Shown here: one piece after another, positions 1-11,021 of the stretch
Numbering within the stretch: the stretch's first letter is position 1
Layout: each line of letters begins with the position of its first letter
NCBI GenBank assembly: GCA_023053545.1
Contig: JAKZAN010000004.1
Location: forward strand, 1,364,001 to 1,428,000
Direction: 5' to 3'
From: Lepidurus packardi
Taxonomy: Eukaryota; Arthropoda; Branchiopoda; Notostraca; Triopsidae
Length of the DNA: 64,000 nucleotides
Program-made: the position numbers and the translations under genes
The notes under the pieces: model-generated
What the model was told of the DNA's origin: nothing
The model's database searches: none
The model's input: the letters and a program-made list of their open reading frames with translations, nothing else

Positions 1-372
1 TCAAAGTGTGTAAGTTGTTAAACGTTCAAAAGACCGGTACAGAACCCCCTCCCGTAAGCAAATCTTACTTCTTTGGGTCCAGTAACTCCGCAGTGTCGGG
101 TTCAGACCTCGCGGCGAATCTGGGAAGGTGTTCGGTGATCGGAGCCATCCAAAAACCACTTTAAGATCCTCGTCGCTTTTCTGCTGAAAAGTAACTGACG
201 TCTCTTCTTGCTGGGGTTCCAAGGAACTTACAACTAGGTAAGCTGATGGATTAGCACAGAGCATGTCTGGGATATCGCAATCTTCCTCTTCTTCTGAACT
301 CTCAACTCCGTCATATTGCATTCCACATTCCCCACAAGGACGTCTAGGTAACGCATCAGCGTTTGTGTGTTT
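1..372 (-). pseudogene. Ty3/Gypsy pol fragment (RNase H end to integrase linker)
   Basis: Reading leftwards, the frame carries the junction typical of Gypsy polyproteins: a NADALPRRPC stretch like the NADALSR signature at the end of the RNase H domain, then an acidic spacer, then a segment resembling the linker before the integrase zinc finger (KICLREGVLYRSF). The frame is open to the window edge, so the integrase would lie outside. Upstream of about position 372 the reading frame continues to 459 but no longer looks like RNase H, so the element is probably 5'-truncated there. Class is inferred from motif order only. Confidence 0.55.
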
Positions 373-719
373 TTTGTATAAAGCATGGTAAGAACCATTT
401 TCCATTAAATAATACACTGTTCCATTAAAACAAATACATTTCCCATCAAATAAATACACATTTCTAAGTGCCTATACGTCTAACGCATGAACATTGGATT
501 ATGCCTGTCCCTCCGACTGGTTCTCAGGCGAGAATAGGTAGCAAGTTCCCTAGCATAGGCTAACCTCTTACTTTTACTCATTATTATTTGGGTGCAGACC
601 TCTAGTGGGGAAAGTTGCTCATGTACATTTTGCTGCTGCACCTTCAGGATATGGGGATCTGACATTAGTGTCATCTTGTGACAAAACATGATCAACTACT
701 TCGAGTACAAGGCTTATGT

Positions 720-783
720 ATAATTTCCGTTGACCTGGTTGATCCTGCCAGTAGCATATGCTTGTCTCATAATTTCCGTTGAC
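720..783 (+). other. 18S rRNA 5'-end fragment between 15-bp direct repeats
   Basis: Positions 733-769 match the universal start of eukaryotic 18S rRNA (ACCTGGTTGATCCTGCCAG followed by CATATGCTTGTCTCA), lacking one T of the usual GTAGTCATATG. The piece is bracketed by an exact 15-bp direct repeat, ATAATTTCCGTTGAC, at 720-734 and 769-783. About two bases at the left and one at the right junction are shared between repeat and rRNA. It is far too short to be a functional rRNA gene. It reads as an insertion of rDNA or rRNA-derived sequence with a target-site duplication. Confidence 0.85.
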
Positions 784-1164
784 GCATTGAAACCAATGTT
801 CGTTCGGCCACGACAGGATGAGAAGCACATATTCACACGCGGTTGTACTGTTAGACGGAACCAAATAACCACAATTACTTATTAAAAAACAAACAAGGAA
901 ACTTGAAGTATAGTTTTAAACGGGAAATTAAAACAATGTAGCTTAAACCCATTCGAAAAACGCCTAAAAGTTTTTCAATTATTCTTGTTTGGCAACGGGT
1001 TATTCTTCTTTTAAACTGCAATTTCTTATTACAAACTGCTTGATTGATATATTTTGAACCACGTGTGGTTCCCTGAAGTTAGACTTGGTGAAAAATAAAA
1101 TGATCTTGCAAGTGGTTAAGCAAATCTTTAGGTCCCTACCGCGCCCTAGGTTTGTGTGGACGTT
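784..1164. other. no gene seen
   Basis: AT-rich sequence with short chance frames only. No splice-linked exons, RNA gene or transposon motif was recognised. Confidence 0.5.
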
Positions 1165-2600
1165 CTCCTTTAATACGAAGATAATGTATCAACTAGAGTA
1201 GAATGAAATATAGCAAGGGAATCTGTTGGAAGGTCCTTGATGGTCCTTATTTCCACTAGGTTGACATTTTTGGTCAGTAATGTACTACTTGACTTATTAG
1301 GACTTTTAATGGAATAGTGTCCTGTAGACTTCTTTGACTACTGAAGCGATCTTTCATAAGAAACCAAGTTCTAGTTCACAAGGTCTCGGGAACTATAGGA
1401 GCAACGGTTGCAATGTAGAAAGTGTGGAAATCGTCTCCACAGCGTCACTTGTTTCTGGTCATAGGTAACTGAAGTTGGCTCTCATAATCAAGACCGCAAA
1501 TCGCACCGCAACTTGAATCTGTAACAACCTATATTGCCTCGGGTAAGTAAATATTGAGAAGAACTAGGATTTTTGTAATTATCTGTATTTTGCAAGTATC
1601 GAGAGTAAAGTACCCAATCAAAAGTGACGTTTACGAGGTGATTAAGATATTTACGAGGTTTCATTTAACAGACAAGAAATAATAAAACATTCTGAAGTAT
1701 ACTTTGGGTGTTTCTCTGATATTTTTTGTACAACTTTGTACAAAGACGCTTATAGTCATAAATAAATGGTAGATCTGATTTTACCATTATGCCTTGTTTT
1801 TGATTTGGTTGGTTTATTCTTACATTCAGCAATTTTTCATGGTCTAAAGATTCGTTGTTGTAGGTTTTTAAAACAGTACAGCATTTAAGGGTTGTTTAAA
1901 ATTGTATTAACGTAGGAAACGCTTAAGACCGACACATAAAGCCCTAATCGTCTTTTCTAGGACAAATGCTATATTACTTTAACGATTAAAACTTTTTTTC
2001 ATATTTTTTTTCCATGGGGAGCTTAACCTTTTTCGAAGTCTTCCACAAATAAGAAAGAGAACAAGATTTTTGAAGGCATTCTTCTTTAATACGAAAATAA
2101 TGTGTCAATCAGAAGCAGAATAAAATATTCCACAGATGCTATATTACTTTAACGATTAAAACTTATTTTCATATTTTTTTTCCATGGGGAGCTCAACCTT
2201 CTTGTAAGTCTTCCACAAGTAAGAAACCGAAAAAGATTTTTTAAGGCATTTTTCTTTAATACGAAAATAATGTGTCAATTAGAGCAGAATAAAATATTCT
2301 AAGGAGATCAGTGGGAAGCCTTGAGGGGCCCTTATCTCCCCGAAGTTGAAGTTGTTGGTCAATTATAGACTATGCCCTGACTTGTCAGAAATTATGATGG
2401 AGTGCTGGCGTCCTGTAGAATTCTTGGAAAAGCTACTGAAGCAGTCTGCCACAAAAAAACAAGTTCTCATTCAGAAAGTTTCGTAAAACACAGGAAGGAA
2501 CGGTTGTCGAAAGTACGGGAACCAGTTCCTATAGCGTGACGAGTTTTGGGGTCAATTTTACGAATATTGTGCACTTCAAAATTCGGAGTCATACCTTTGT
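1165..2600. repeat. diverged ~340-bp duplication (1165-1520 and 2260-2600)
   Basis: Two direct copies share many blocks in the same order, such as TTTAATACGAA, the GTCCTGTAGA block and the CAAGTTCT block, with substitutions and small indels. They are about 1.1 kb apart. An antisense frame at 2467-2766 overlaps the second copy but has no recognisable domain and the first copy does not preserve it. Identity of the repeat is unknown. Confidence 0.6.
1966..2300. repeat. tandem duplication, unit ~170 bp
   Basis: Unit one is about 1966-2130 and unit two about 2136-2300. Both start with ATGCTATATTACTTTAACGA, share CCATGGGGAGCT and CTTCCACAA blocks, and end with GCAGAATAAAATATTC. They differ by scattered substitutions, so the duplication is old. 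Confidence 0.8.
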
Positions 2601-4175
2601 TGCCCATAGTCGCTGAAGTAGAAACAAACCATAAAAACTCCGGCTGACCGTTGAGAAGGATGTGAAAGCATCCGTATAACGGTTTGCCATACTCTATTGT
2701 GTATGGTCGTGAAAAGGAATGCGATTGACTCATACAGTTAGCCCCGTTTTGACGGATAGCCGTCATCTATGTTTTTGATCAGCTTACGAAACAGTTTATG
2801 TAGATTTTTCCCTAAAGAAAGTCTTAATTGATACTAATAATTGCAATTCTCCATGATACAACTAGCTTATTGTGCAGAACAAATGATGTTAATAGAGGCC
2901 TGATTTCTCCTAAACTTCTCCTCTGCATTGGTACTTCGATATGCCTGTGTCATGACAATTGGAAGGAACGCATTTTATGAACCCATCATCTTCCAGAAAC
3001 TCCAGGCTTATTTGTTCTTTATAGGGGTTTGTCATTCCTAGATCTAATTCATACATTAAAGACAAGTTGTATATATAACTTTAATAGCTTTAACTTGAGT
3101 GGGGACAAAAAGCTGTTCTGAAAGGTTTGTCCATGTTAATGAACAGACTTTTCATAAAGCCGCTTGTGGCACTAAGATTCCTGACGCCAGTCACCTCTTT
3201 GATAAAAATCCATTACCAATATTGTAGCGAATGACCCTTTTCAAGACGTTGGCCTTGGTTAATTTGCATGTTTGGCAGTAAGTGGCGAAGGGATTTGGCG
3301 AAGGCAAGGTCGGGTCAATGAAGGACCAACGTTGAAAGAAGCAGATTCGCTAAGAAAGGTCGCCAAGTGGTACAAAAAGACAAGCAAATGTAAAGAAAAG
3401 GGAGTCCAGTTTTGGACAGCAAAGGAAATAAAGCATCAGGAAAAGGCGAACCGCGACAATATTTACAATTAGCTAACGCCGCAGGTGTCTGCGATATTGT
3501 ATAAATGTATTTGTATGCAATTCTGTTTTTTCTTTTTAATCTTTGTTTGCTTTATTTACCTTTTGGCAGTTTGAGTCACCTTTAATACTTAGCTAACTTG
3601 AAATGTACAGTGATTAAAAGAGATTATGAGTTATCTGCCGGTTCGTTAACCAACTATGAAATTAAAAAATTTTTCTTGTTCCCGTGTGTAAGGTTTCGCT
3701 TAATTATAAGCTCTATAAGGTTATCGATGTGTGAAAATATCGCCATAGATAATAATTTTCACTTGTCCGAAAAACACACACCTCTAGGGAATGTTTCGCA
3801 AACCTGACAGAGGGTCAAATAGGCACTGAAGTAAGGGCAAGGAAAAGACGTTTGGTGAGGTTTCCAATGTAACTTAGGAAAGAAGAATTTGAAGCCTTTG
3901 GTATAGCGTGTATTAACAATACGGTAACAACATAATGATTATAGTAGGAGATACGATTATATTATCGAGCACAATCCTGCAGTTTTATGTCGGTAGGAAC
4001 ATTTTGAAAGACTTTCACCGATTACAAGTCCTAGGAAAGGATTTGGCGTTTAACGAATAGATATAACAACACACACGTAACAGAGTAGTAAATTTTTTTT
4101 ATGAATGGATCTATGCTGGGATCAGAAAGTATTGGAAGTATTGGTATTTGAGTGCCTTACCAATCTCACGTTGTC
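2601..4175. other. no gene supported
   Basis: Frames of 60-70 codons at 3272-3472 and 3598-3807 have no domain, signal peptide or splice-linked partner and are probably chance. AATAAA-type sequence near 4100 could serve the gene that ends at 4176 on the minus strand. Confidence 0.4.
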
Positions 4176-5135
4176 TTAAAAGTGAACGCTAGCGGTCTGT
4201 TGGTCTCTCCAGAAGTCCATAATGGAAGGTGTAGGCTGAATTGGGATAGTCATCTGATCAAATTGTTCTTCAAGATCAAAGACGTCTAATACTCTACGTC
4301 TAGCTCCACACACAGGAGTAGGTTTACACTCCGCGCAGTCCGTTGCACCCATGCCCATGCCCATTCCATTATTCTTGCAAGTGCAACAGGTCACCGTCGT
4401 CCTTTGGTCAAGAGTCACAGTCGTGGTCGAGATCGAGGTCGAGGTCACCACTTGGATTTGGACAGGCAAGGTCGTGGTCACGGTCAGGGATTGCGTTACG
4501 CTCTCTGTTTGGGTAGACAAAGTCAGCGTGTCCGTTGTCGTCGACACGAAGGAGGCGGTATTAGCAGTGTAGATGGTCGTGGTACGCCCGTTCAGGAAGT
4601 TCGATAGTGCGTCTCCGAGAAGTCCCCCGCCCAGGCCAACGCCAGCGAAACCTGCGCCAACGTTACCGGGAAGCAAAGGAGAGAACAACTTCGCTAACCC
4701 TGCAAAGGTAGCTACGGCTCCCAATGGAATTAATATGGCTGCGGCGATTCCCATACCAATGGCTGCTCCAGTAGTGACCCCGGTATTGCCCGTAAACGAC
4801 GGTGATCCTTGATTCTGTAGGCCTTGCAAGTCGTTTCCGTCTACGTCGACACCATCATCGTCATCGAATTGCGCTTGCTTGGCTTGGATCTCAGTGACCA
4901 GGCGGTCGTGTGGGTAGTGCTGGCGGGGGTAAAGTTTTTCGGTCGGTTCTTTCGTATTCGATTGAGTCTCTGTACTGAAAAGGTCGTCTACTCGCTGGTA
5001 GTTGTACTCAGCTGTCCCCAGAGGAGTCCATGAAGGTTCCAATCGCAGGACCTGGTGTAGTAGTTTTGGTACTTGGAAGCATTCCACGGTCACCATTAGG
5101 ATCAACAAAAGAAAACTTCCTACCTTGATCAACAT
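4176..5135 (-). CDS. secreted Ser/Thr/Val-rich mucin-like protein, family member 1 (319 aa)
   Basis: Function unknown. The single open frame starts at an ATG and needs no intron. Seen in order: a hydrophobic signal peptide (residues 1-19); a conserved LEPSWTPLGTAEYNYQRVDD segment near residue 33; an acidic region (DDDDGVDVDG, about 91-100); a Gly/Ala-rich hydrophobic stretch (about 122-155) long enough to span a membrane; a Thr/Ser/Val stalk (about 185-250); a Cys cluster opening with CCTC; a basic RRR; and the tail motif IPIQPTPSIMD. Two tandem paralogues downstream share this plan. Stalk threonines are likely O-glycosylated by analogy with mucins (inference). Opposite-strand frames here only mirror the repetitive codons. 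Confidence 0.85.
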   Translation of the reverse strand: MLIKVGSFLLLILMVTVECFQVPKLLHQVLRLEPSWTPLGTAEYNYQRVDDLFSTETQSNTKEPTEKLYPRQHYPHDRLVTEIQAKQAQFDDDDGVDVDGNDLQGLQNQGSPSFTGNTGVTTGAAIGMGIAAAILIPLGAVATFAGLAKLFSPLLPGNVGAGFAGVGLGGGLLGDALSNFLNGRTTTIYTANTASFVSTTTDTLTLSTQTESVTQSLTVTTTLPVQIQVVTSTSISTTTVTLDQRTTVTCCTCKNNGMGMGMGATDCAECKPTPVCGARRRVLDVFDLEEQFDQMTIPIQPTPSIMDFWRDQQTASVHF

Positions 5136-6851
5136 TTTTCACTTTTACGTTAAACCTTTGACAATCAAAGTTTCTTATGAATTGACGTTTCTGCACTTTC
5201 TTAAACTTAAAGTTGAATTCTAAACTACTTCCATAGTTCTTGAGTGTCTTAAAGTATTGAACAGTTCCTCAGAGTGCAAGGAATGCCAGGAATCTGACGG
5301 ATTGGGTTGCAAATCGAGCATTTTAGCTAAAATTTTTGGACTCATTTTTGCGAATAACTAGGCCCAACCCTTTCAATGAACTACCAATAGTTACACGCTA
5401 CCATAATTCCTTTCACAACATGATAATGTTCTCCTTTCCTTTCCTTTTGGTATTTTTTTTTCTAAAAACGTGCAGCCCACACCAATTATGGGATAGACTG
5501 GCCCCGTTTTTTTCTTATGTTAGTTTTAATTGTGTGGTTCACGGGAAACTTCCAGGTTGTTTAACAAGGGGATAACCGCCTAGCTTCTCCCGTCTTACTT
5601 GTCTTCCATGGCAAAGTAAGCTGAGAAATTAGACCAAGCATGGTTTGAACGCTAACGGAGTTTCTGTGAGGATGGTCTATAATTTTCGTTAAAAAATGGA
5701 CACATAAAAGGTCTGCTTACCTATATGAGGTGTGTGGTTTAAGCTTTGCGATGGAACCAGTCCAACCACATAGTCTTTTTGCTTTCCCTTCGTGCTGCCA
5801 AATATTCCCAATTCCGTAATTGTGGGGGACTTGCGGGTTTGCACGTGAGGTCAGTAACACAAGTGAGGCATGAAGTATTACCCTTAAACGGCAGTAAGTT
5901 GCATACCTTACAGCTGTGTCCAATACCATGCACGTCTACTTAGTTGTGGTATTGACTGTAAACTCTAACTGCTAATACTAATTAATATTTAACCATTATT
6001 ATTAACTATACTTGTAACTTATAGTAACGTGGTGCAACAAGTTTTTTCCATTATGAACCTTTAGCCGGATCCAGAAAACCATGTTATTTCGAGGTATTGT
6101 GTATATTAATAATATGTATACTAGTTCCTTCCTAACTGGGCTTGCAGTATAACGAAAATTGCAAAAGTGTAAGCCCCGGAGACTTGCAGCAAAAGACCCC
6201 ACCAAAAGAACCATTTCCGCCAAGAAAGCTAATTTGACGAAGTTCTGCAGTACGTTCCCATCCGTTGGACTAGTTGTCTTTATTAAAGCACTTGAACTCG
6301 CAGATGAAGCCGCTATTACTTTTTTAATAATGATCCTATAACTGATTAGATATCGTAATGATTCACTCGTGAAGTGTTGGAAAAGCACAAATGCTAGTAA
6401 GATAAAAAGATAACCAGACTTGAGTGTGTCAAAAGTTTTTGGTTACCTAATAGTAATGGTGTTCTACGGTAGGGTTGCAGTTTGTTCTAACTATTCGATC
6501 CGTTATTATTAGTCTACATTTTTGTATATTAGTACATGACATTGTAGTGCTTTAGCGTTGGTAAGTTGAAAACCTTTATTTCATAGAAATATTTCTTACT
6601 AATTTCATTCTGCTGTTATCATCTTCTTGTATATTAAAATTTTCAAGAATTTTATAAAAGAGACGTAAATTGCGCAACATCGAAAACTATATGCATGCTT
6701 AGATACACACATTTTTTTTAATTCAAAGTATGGGTAAGCTTAAAGGGGATGCGGTCTAGCTAAGAAGACTAGGTCTGGTTATTGGAAAGGTAATTCAAGT
6801 TGAATCCCCGGAACATTTTTGGGGTAGATAATTTTTTGTGGTCTCGCCAGC
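5136..6851. other. no gene supported
   Basis: Several frames of 60-130 codons occur on both strands (for example 6002-6388 minus) but none shows a domain, a signal peptide with processing site, or spliced continuation. No RNA gene was recognised. Confidence 0.4.
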
Positions 6852-7698
6852 CCACGAACCTGTTTAGGTTAACAATGAACTCCCTGTGCCACATTTGGTC
6901 AAAGAGACGGGTTTATTTAATGGATGTCGAAAATAATAAAGAGGGGGAACGAAAATTTTGGGTTTAACGAGGATTCGAAGACGACAGGGTTTGCCGGTCA
7001 AATGGACTGTATTTTCTCAAGGTTGAGCTGAATGCGAATATTGCAGAAATGACAACACTGGGAGAATATCCGAGCCATTTTTTATAGTAGCAAAGGGTAT
7101 TGCGTTAAAGTAACGTCGGCAAACACATGTCTAAGTCAACGTTGGTAAAGATGATTAAGTCAGGTAAACGGAGAATATTCTGGAAAGGGTAGAATGGGTA
7201 AAGAACGTATTCGAAATATAAGCATAGGAATAGTCTGAAACATTCCACTGTGGTCTGGAAAACTCTGGCCCCTGTTTTGTACTCGTGTCTTAAGAACGCA
7301 CAGTCCACGAACCTGTTTAGGTTAACAATGAACTCCCTGTGGCACATTTGGTCAAAAAGACGGGTTTGTTTACTGGATGCTGAAAATTACGAAGAGGGGA
7401 ACGAAAATTTTGGGTTTAACGAGGATTCGAAGACGACAGGGTTTGCCTGTCAAATGGATTGTATTTTCTCAAGGTTGAGCTGAATGCGAATAGTGCACAA
7501 ATGACACCACTGGGAGAATATCCGAGCCACTTTTTATAGTAGCAAAGGGTATTGCGCTAAAGCAACGTTGGCAAACACATGTCTAAGTCAACGTTGGTAA
7601 AGATTAAGTCAGGTAAATGGAGAACATTCTGGAAAGGGTTGAATGGGTACAAAAAGGTATACGAAATATAAGCATAGGAATAGTCTAAACCATTCCAC
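6852..7698. repeat. direct duplication of ~395 bp (6852-7248 and 7305-7698)
   Basis: The two copies are highly similar, beginning with CACGAACCTGTTTAGGTTAA and ending with CATTCCAC, offset by 450-453 bp, with small indels and a 56-bp spacer. Neither copy encodes a recognisable protein; the best frames differ between copies. The repeat abuts a BEL/Pao relic and could be part of its degraded flank, but no LTR ends were identified. Confidence 0.8.
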
Positions 7699-7719
7699 AT
7701 ATTGGAGATATAAAACAAA

Positions 7720-8640
7720 CGTTAATAATCGGAGTTAGGTTCAAAAAGACATAGTTTAGCGGTTGGTCGGACATAGATCCCAAATTGTGTTTTAACTTCT
7801 ACGGTTCGAACTGTTCCATCCTTTTCGGGGTAAACTTTGATAACCTTGCCTATTGGCTAATGACCACGTGGAGTATTCGTATCGATAACCAAGTATTCGT
7901 ATTGATATCTCCAGGTTGAACGTTCGGTTGCTTTATGACCCATTTCTTCGTTCAGTCAAACATGGTAAATATTCTTGCATCCATCTTCGCCAAATTTGGT
8001 TGGTTATTGCTTGCGCAGCGCGCCGTCGTGACAAAACTTCCTTGTCCAAAACTACATCGGGAGAAACGTTGGGCTTGGAATTTCCGTGCAAGAAATGATT
8101 AGGCGTGAGCGGTTTAGGAGCATCGGGATCCATACTTAAATGCGTAAGCGGTCGACTATTGAGAAGGGATTCGGTTCCAGCGAAAACTGTTTGTAAGATC
8201 TCTTCATTACATTTTTGGCCTTTCAAAACAACGTAAAGCGCTGATTTCGCAGATTTAATTGTCGTTCCCATACACCACCGAAATGCGGTGTGGATGGCGG
8301 GGAGAACTGCCATTCAATTTCTTTGACGGCCATTGCATTCGCAATTTTTCGTGATTCCAATTGTTTATTCCTTCGATTAGTTCCCGTTCACCGCGATGAA
8401 ATTGGTGCCATTGTCGCTGATACATTTGGCAGGCGTGCTTCTTCGGGCGATAAATCTTCGGAAATAAAGAGGAATCGTCGAGTTTTTGGCAAACTTCTAA
8501 ATGAACGGCTCACGTGGTTGAAAACAAGTGAAAAGACATCCCCACCCCTTCTCAGACTAATTCCAAATAGCCAACCGCTTTTGCCAAAGATCCGCGGCTC
8601 CCTTAGCCTAAGATCGCGGCTCACAGTTTGACAACCACTG
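7720..8640 (-). pseudogene. BEL/Pao retrotransposon integrase, decayed
   Basis: In successive frames the minus strand shows the BEL/Pao integrase order: a VCQKLDDSS-like block and ISDNGTNF near 8410-8470, the AKSALY region and the NSRPLTHLSMDP ... LTPNHFLHG block (about 8070-8250), the WRRWMQEYLPCLTERR block (about 7940-8000), and the DUF5641-type C-terminal domain with TPRG, GKVIKVYP and DGTVRTVEVKT (about 7720-7900). At least three frameshifts separate these blocks and an in-frame stop interrupts the C-terminal domain. No LTRs, protease or RT were found nearby, so this is an isolated fragment. Class assignment rests on the block order. Confidence 0.85.
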
Positions 8641-9494
8641 GCATTGATGATTGTTTGATGACCCGAGAGATTAAAAAGGGCTTAATTTGTTTTTAAACAG
8701 TAATTGATGACCTGACACAAAACTGTAGGAATGCTTAAGCAGGTGTTAATTTACAAATACATTTTAATATATTCTAGTCTCTATATCAGTAGCATCTTAC
8801 CGCCTATTAAAACCTTAAATGTGCCTAGAATCATACAACACCAGTAGTTTTAGCGTTAGTATTCTACGTTAGTCATTAATAACTTATTATCTTAGTTAAG
8901 AAATAATTTGTATAATCATCTAATTATATAAGTGTTAAAAGGTTACTGTTAGAAAGAAGTATGGATTGAAACTGATTTACAAAGCAATGCCTTATGAGTG
9001 TGAAGTCGTTTTTCGTCTATTATAAGTGAACATAAATCTATTAGGAATGAAACGGCTGAAACCTCCACTTAGGACTGAAATGGAAACGCGTTAATTAACC
9101 GTTAATGAAATAATCAACTAAGACTGTACTTTTCAATACCATCCGCGAGCGAAGCTGGGTAGGGCCCCGCTAAGGGTGTATCACTTTAGATGTTGTAATA
9201 GGACTTCATTTGGCGTCGGCTCGATCAAAACTTTGTCAACTGGTTTAGCATTCGATAGGGCAACAGAATTTGCGTTGCATTTGATAGTCGGCAATGCATC
9301 TCGCAATTTGCATCATGCTTGGCAACCTATTCCAATACAGACTAACAGTCTCGAATGCATTTTTCGCTTTGAAATACCCCTTTTCAATGTTGTTCCCAAT
9401 TTGTATTGTCATTTTTAAGGTTATTCCAAATTACTCGCACTCTGACCTTTAGTGTTTTTCTTACAAACAAGGAATAGTTGCGATATAAGAAAGT
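8641..9494. other. no gene seen
   Basis: AT-rich spacer. A plus-strand frame at 9176-9418 has no domain similarity that I recognise. Confidence 0.4.
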
Positions 9495-9660
9495 AACACC
9501 AATGGACAGAGTTAAGCACACGCGCCGTAAAAGACAAGCTTATTATTCAGTTATGTATAGATACAATTAACTATTTTTGTTAGTTAACACCAATGGACAG
9601 ACTTATAGGACACGTGTCGTAAAAGACAAGTTTATTATTCAGTTAAATAGGCACAAGTGT
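9495..9660. repeat. tandem duplication, unit ~91 bp
   Basis: Two copies begin AACACCAATGGACAG at 9495 and 9586 and share GTAAAAGACAAG and TTATTATTCAGTTA blocks. The duplication lies just beyond the 3' end of the minus-strand gene at 9840. TTTATT in each copy gives an AATAAA-type signal on that gene's strand, so alternative polyadenylation sites are possible (inference). Confidence 0.75.
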
Positions 9661-9839
9661 TGTTGAGGTATGACGTTTTTAGTCATGTGCAAATATTTCA
9701 GTATTTTTAGCCAGGATCTATAGTTGACGACAACGACACTTGCTTCGATTTACAATAAAAAAGGAAGGAAACTTCCTTTACGGAAACGTTTCTCTGCTAT
9801 TTACTGCACTGGACCTAAACTGTGCGTCGTGGACAACAT

Positions 9840-11021
9840 TTAAGGGAGAACGCTAGTATACTGATGAATGTGCGCAATGTCCATGACCGACAGTGTCGGT
9901 TGTATGGGGAGCGTGCTAGTACTTGACTCAATTATGTTTTCCTCGTTGTCCGATAAGATTCTCCTTCTGCGGGATAAAAGACTACATTTGATGACTGCAC
10001 CGCAGTTGCAGTTGGGACCTGCGTTGCATACGCAACATGTCGTTGTGGATGTCACACTCACAAAGCTGGGCGTCGTAAGTGTTGTTGTTGAAGACGACGT
10101 GTAGCTAGAAGTGTACACGTTTGTAGATGTGACTGTGCTTGTCGTCCCAGTCGTCACAGATACAGTCTGAGTCGAAGAGAAAGTTGTGGATACACTAACT
10201 GTTGCCGGGGTTGGAGATACAGTATCTGTTGTGACGGACACGGACACGGACACGGACACAGAGACGGTTTGCGAAACTGACACTGATACAGATACCGATG
10301 TCTCAGTAGATGAGAAGGTCATGGTACTAGATGACGTCTGGGTTTCGGTCGAAGAAAAGGTTGCGGTACTGGAAGAAGTCTCTGTTAGAGTCGTAGGGAT
10401 ACTTATAGAGCTTATGGCCGTACTGGTCCAGATACTCCAAGCCGTCCTGGTATCGTACTCCGTACTGTAGATCGTTGCGGTGCGTTTACCAAATATTTTA
10501 TTGAACCCTTCGATAACGCCCATTCCTCCAAGTTGCACCTCTGCGAGCTGTGTACCATCCTTATGCACGTTTAATGACGGAAAAAGGCTTGAAACCCCGG
10601 CTAACAAAGCTACTATCCAGGGTGCAACAATGGATCCAACAAAGCCCAAACCTAGTGCCGCTGGTATTGCCAAGCCTGCTACGGCTGCCGGACCAAATTG
10701 TCCTAGGAATAGTCGGTCGTCGGCATCTGGTACTGATTCCAATTCAGCTTCCCTTTCCTGATATGCAGGGACTTCTGGATGGTGTTGGATTGGGAAATAA
10801 GCAACGTTATCAGGATGATTCGTATTCAACTGTCGTTCGATACTGGAAATATGGTCAATACGCTGGTAGTCGTGTTCCACTGTCTCCACAGGAGTCCAAG
10901 AAGGTTCCAGTTGCAGGATATTACGTAATATTCTGGGCATTTCATAGCTATTCACGTACAGTACACAATAAGCACTAACTATTAACATTAAGGTGGTTTT
11001 GGCTTGCCATACCTTTGCCAT
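9840..11021 (-). CDS. secreted Ser/Thr/Val-rich mucin-like protein, family member 2 (393 aa)
   Basis: Function unknown; same architecture as the gene ending at 5135. Intronless frame from an ATG. Signal peptide about residues 1-25; conserved ILQLEPSWTPVETVEHDYQR at about 32-51; Gly/Ala hydrophobic region at about 108-145; a junction KRTATIYSTEYDTRTAW; then a stalk (about 185-315) in which Ser or Thr alternates with Val, including two (SV)n runs. The Cys module reads CCVC ... CNCG ... KC, followed by the tetrabasic RRRR, a furin-type site, and the tail LPIQPTLSVMDIAH. The (SV)n tract is coded by near-perfect GTC/GTG-type repeats, so its length may vary between alleles. Alternation of beta-branched residues would favour an extended beta stalk (inference). 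Confidence 0.87.
   Translation of the reverse strand: MAKVWQAKTTLMLIVSAYCVLYVNSYEMPRILRNILQLEPSWTPVETVEHDYQRIDHISSIERQLNTNHPDNVAYFPIQHHPEVPAYQEREAELESVPDADDRLFLGQFGPAAVAGLAIPAALGLGFVGSIVAPWIVALLAGVSSLFPSLNVHKDGTQLAEVQLGGMGVIEGFNKIFGKRTATIYSTEYDTRTAWSIWTSTAISSISIPTTLTETSSSTATFSSTETQTSSSTMTFSSTETSVSVSVSVSQTVSVSVSVSVSVTTDTVSPTPATVSVSTTFSSTQTVSVTTGTTSTVTSTNVYTSSYTSSSTTTLTTPSFVSVTSTTTCCVCNAGPNCNCGAVIKCSLLSRRRRILSDNEENIIESSTSTLPIQPTLSVMDIAHIHQYTSVLP

Noticed and set aside
2467-2766. 99-codon minus-strand frame
   Set aside because: It overlaps one copy of an old duplication, the other copy does not keep the frame, and no domain is recognisable.
10186-10470. Plus-strand frame rich in Asp-Thr repeats opposite mucin-like member 2
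   Set aside because: It is the mirror of the repetitive (SV)n codons on the minus strand; no start context or domain. The same holds for plus-strand frames opposite members 1 and 3.
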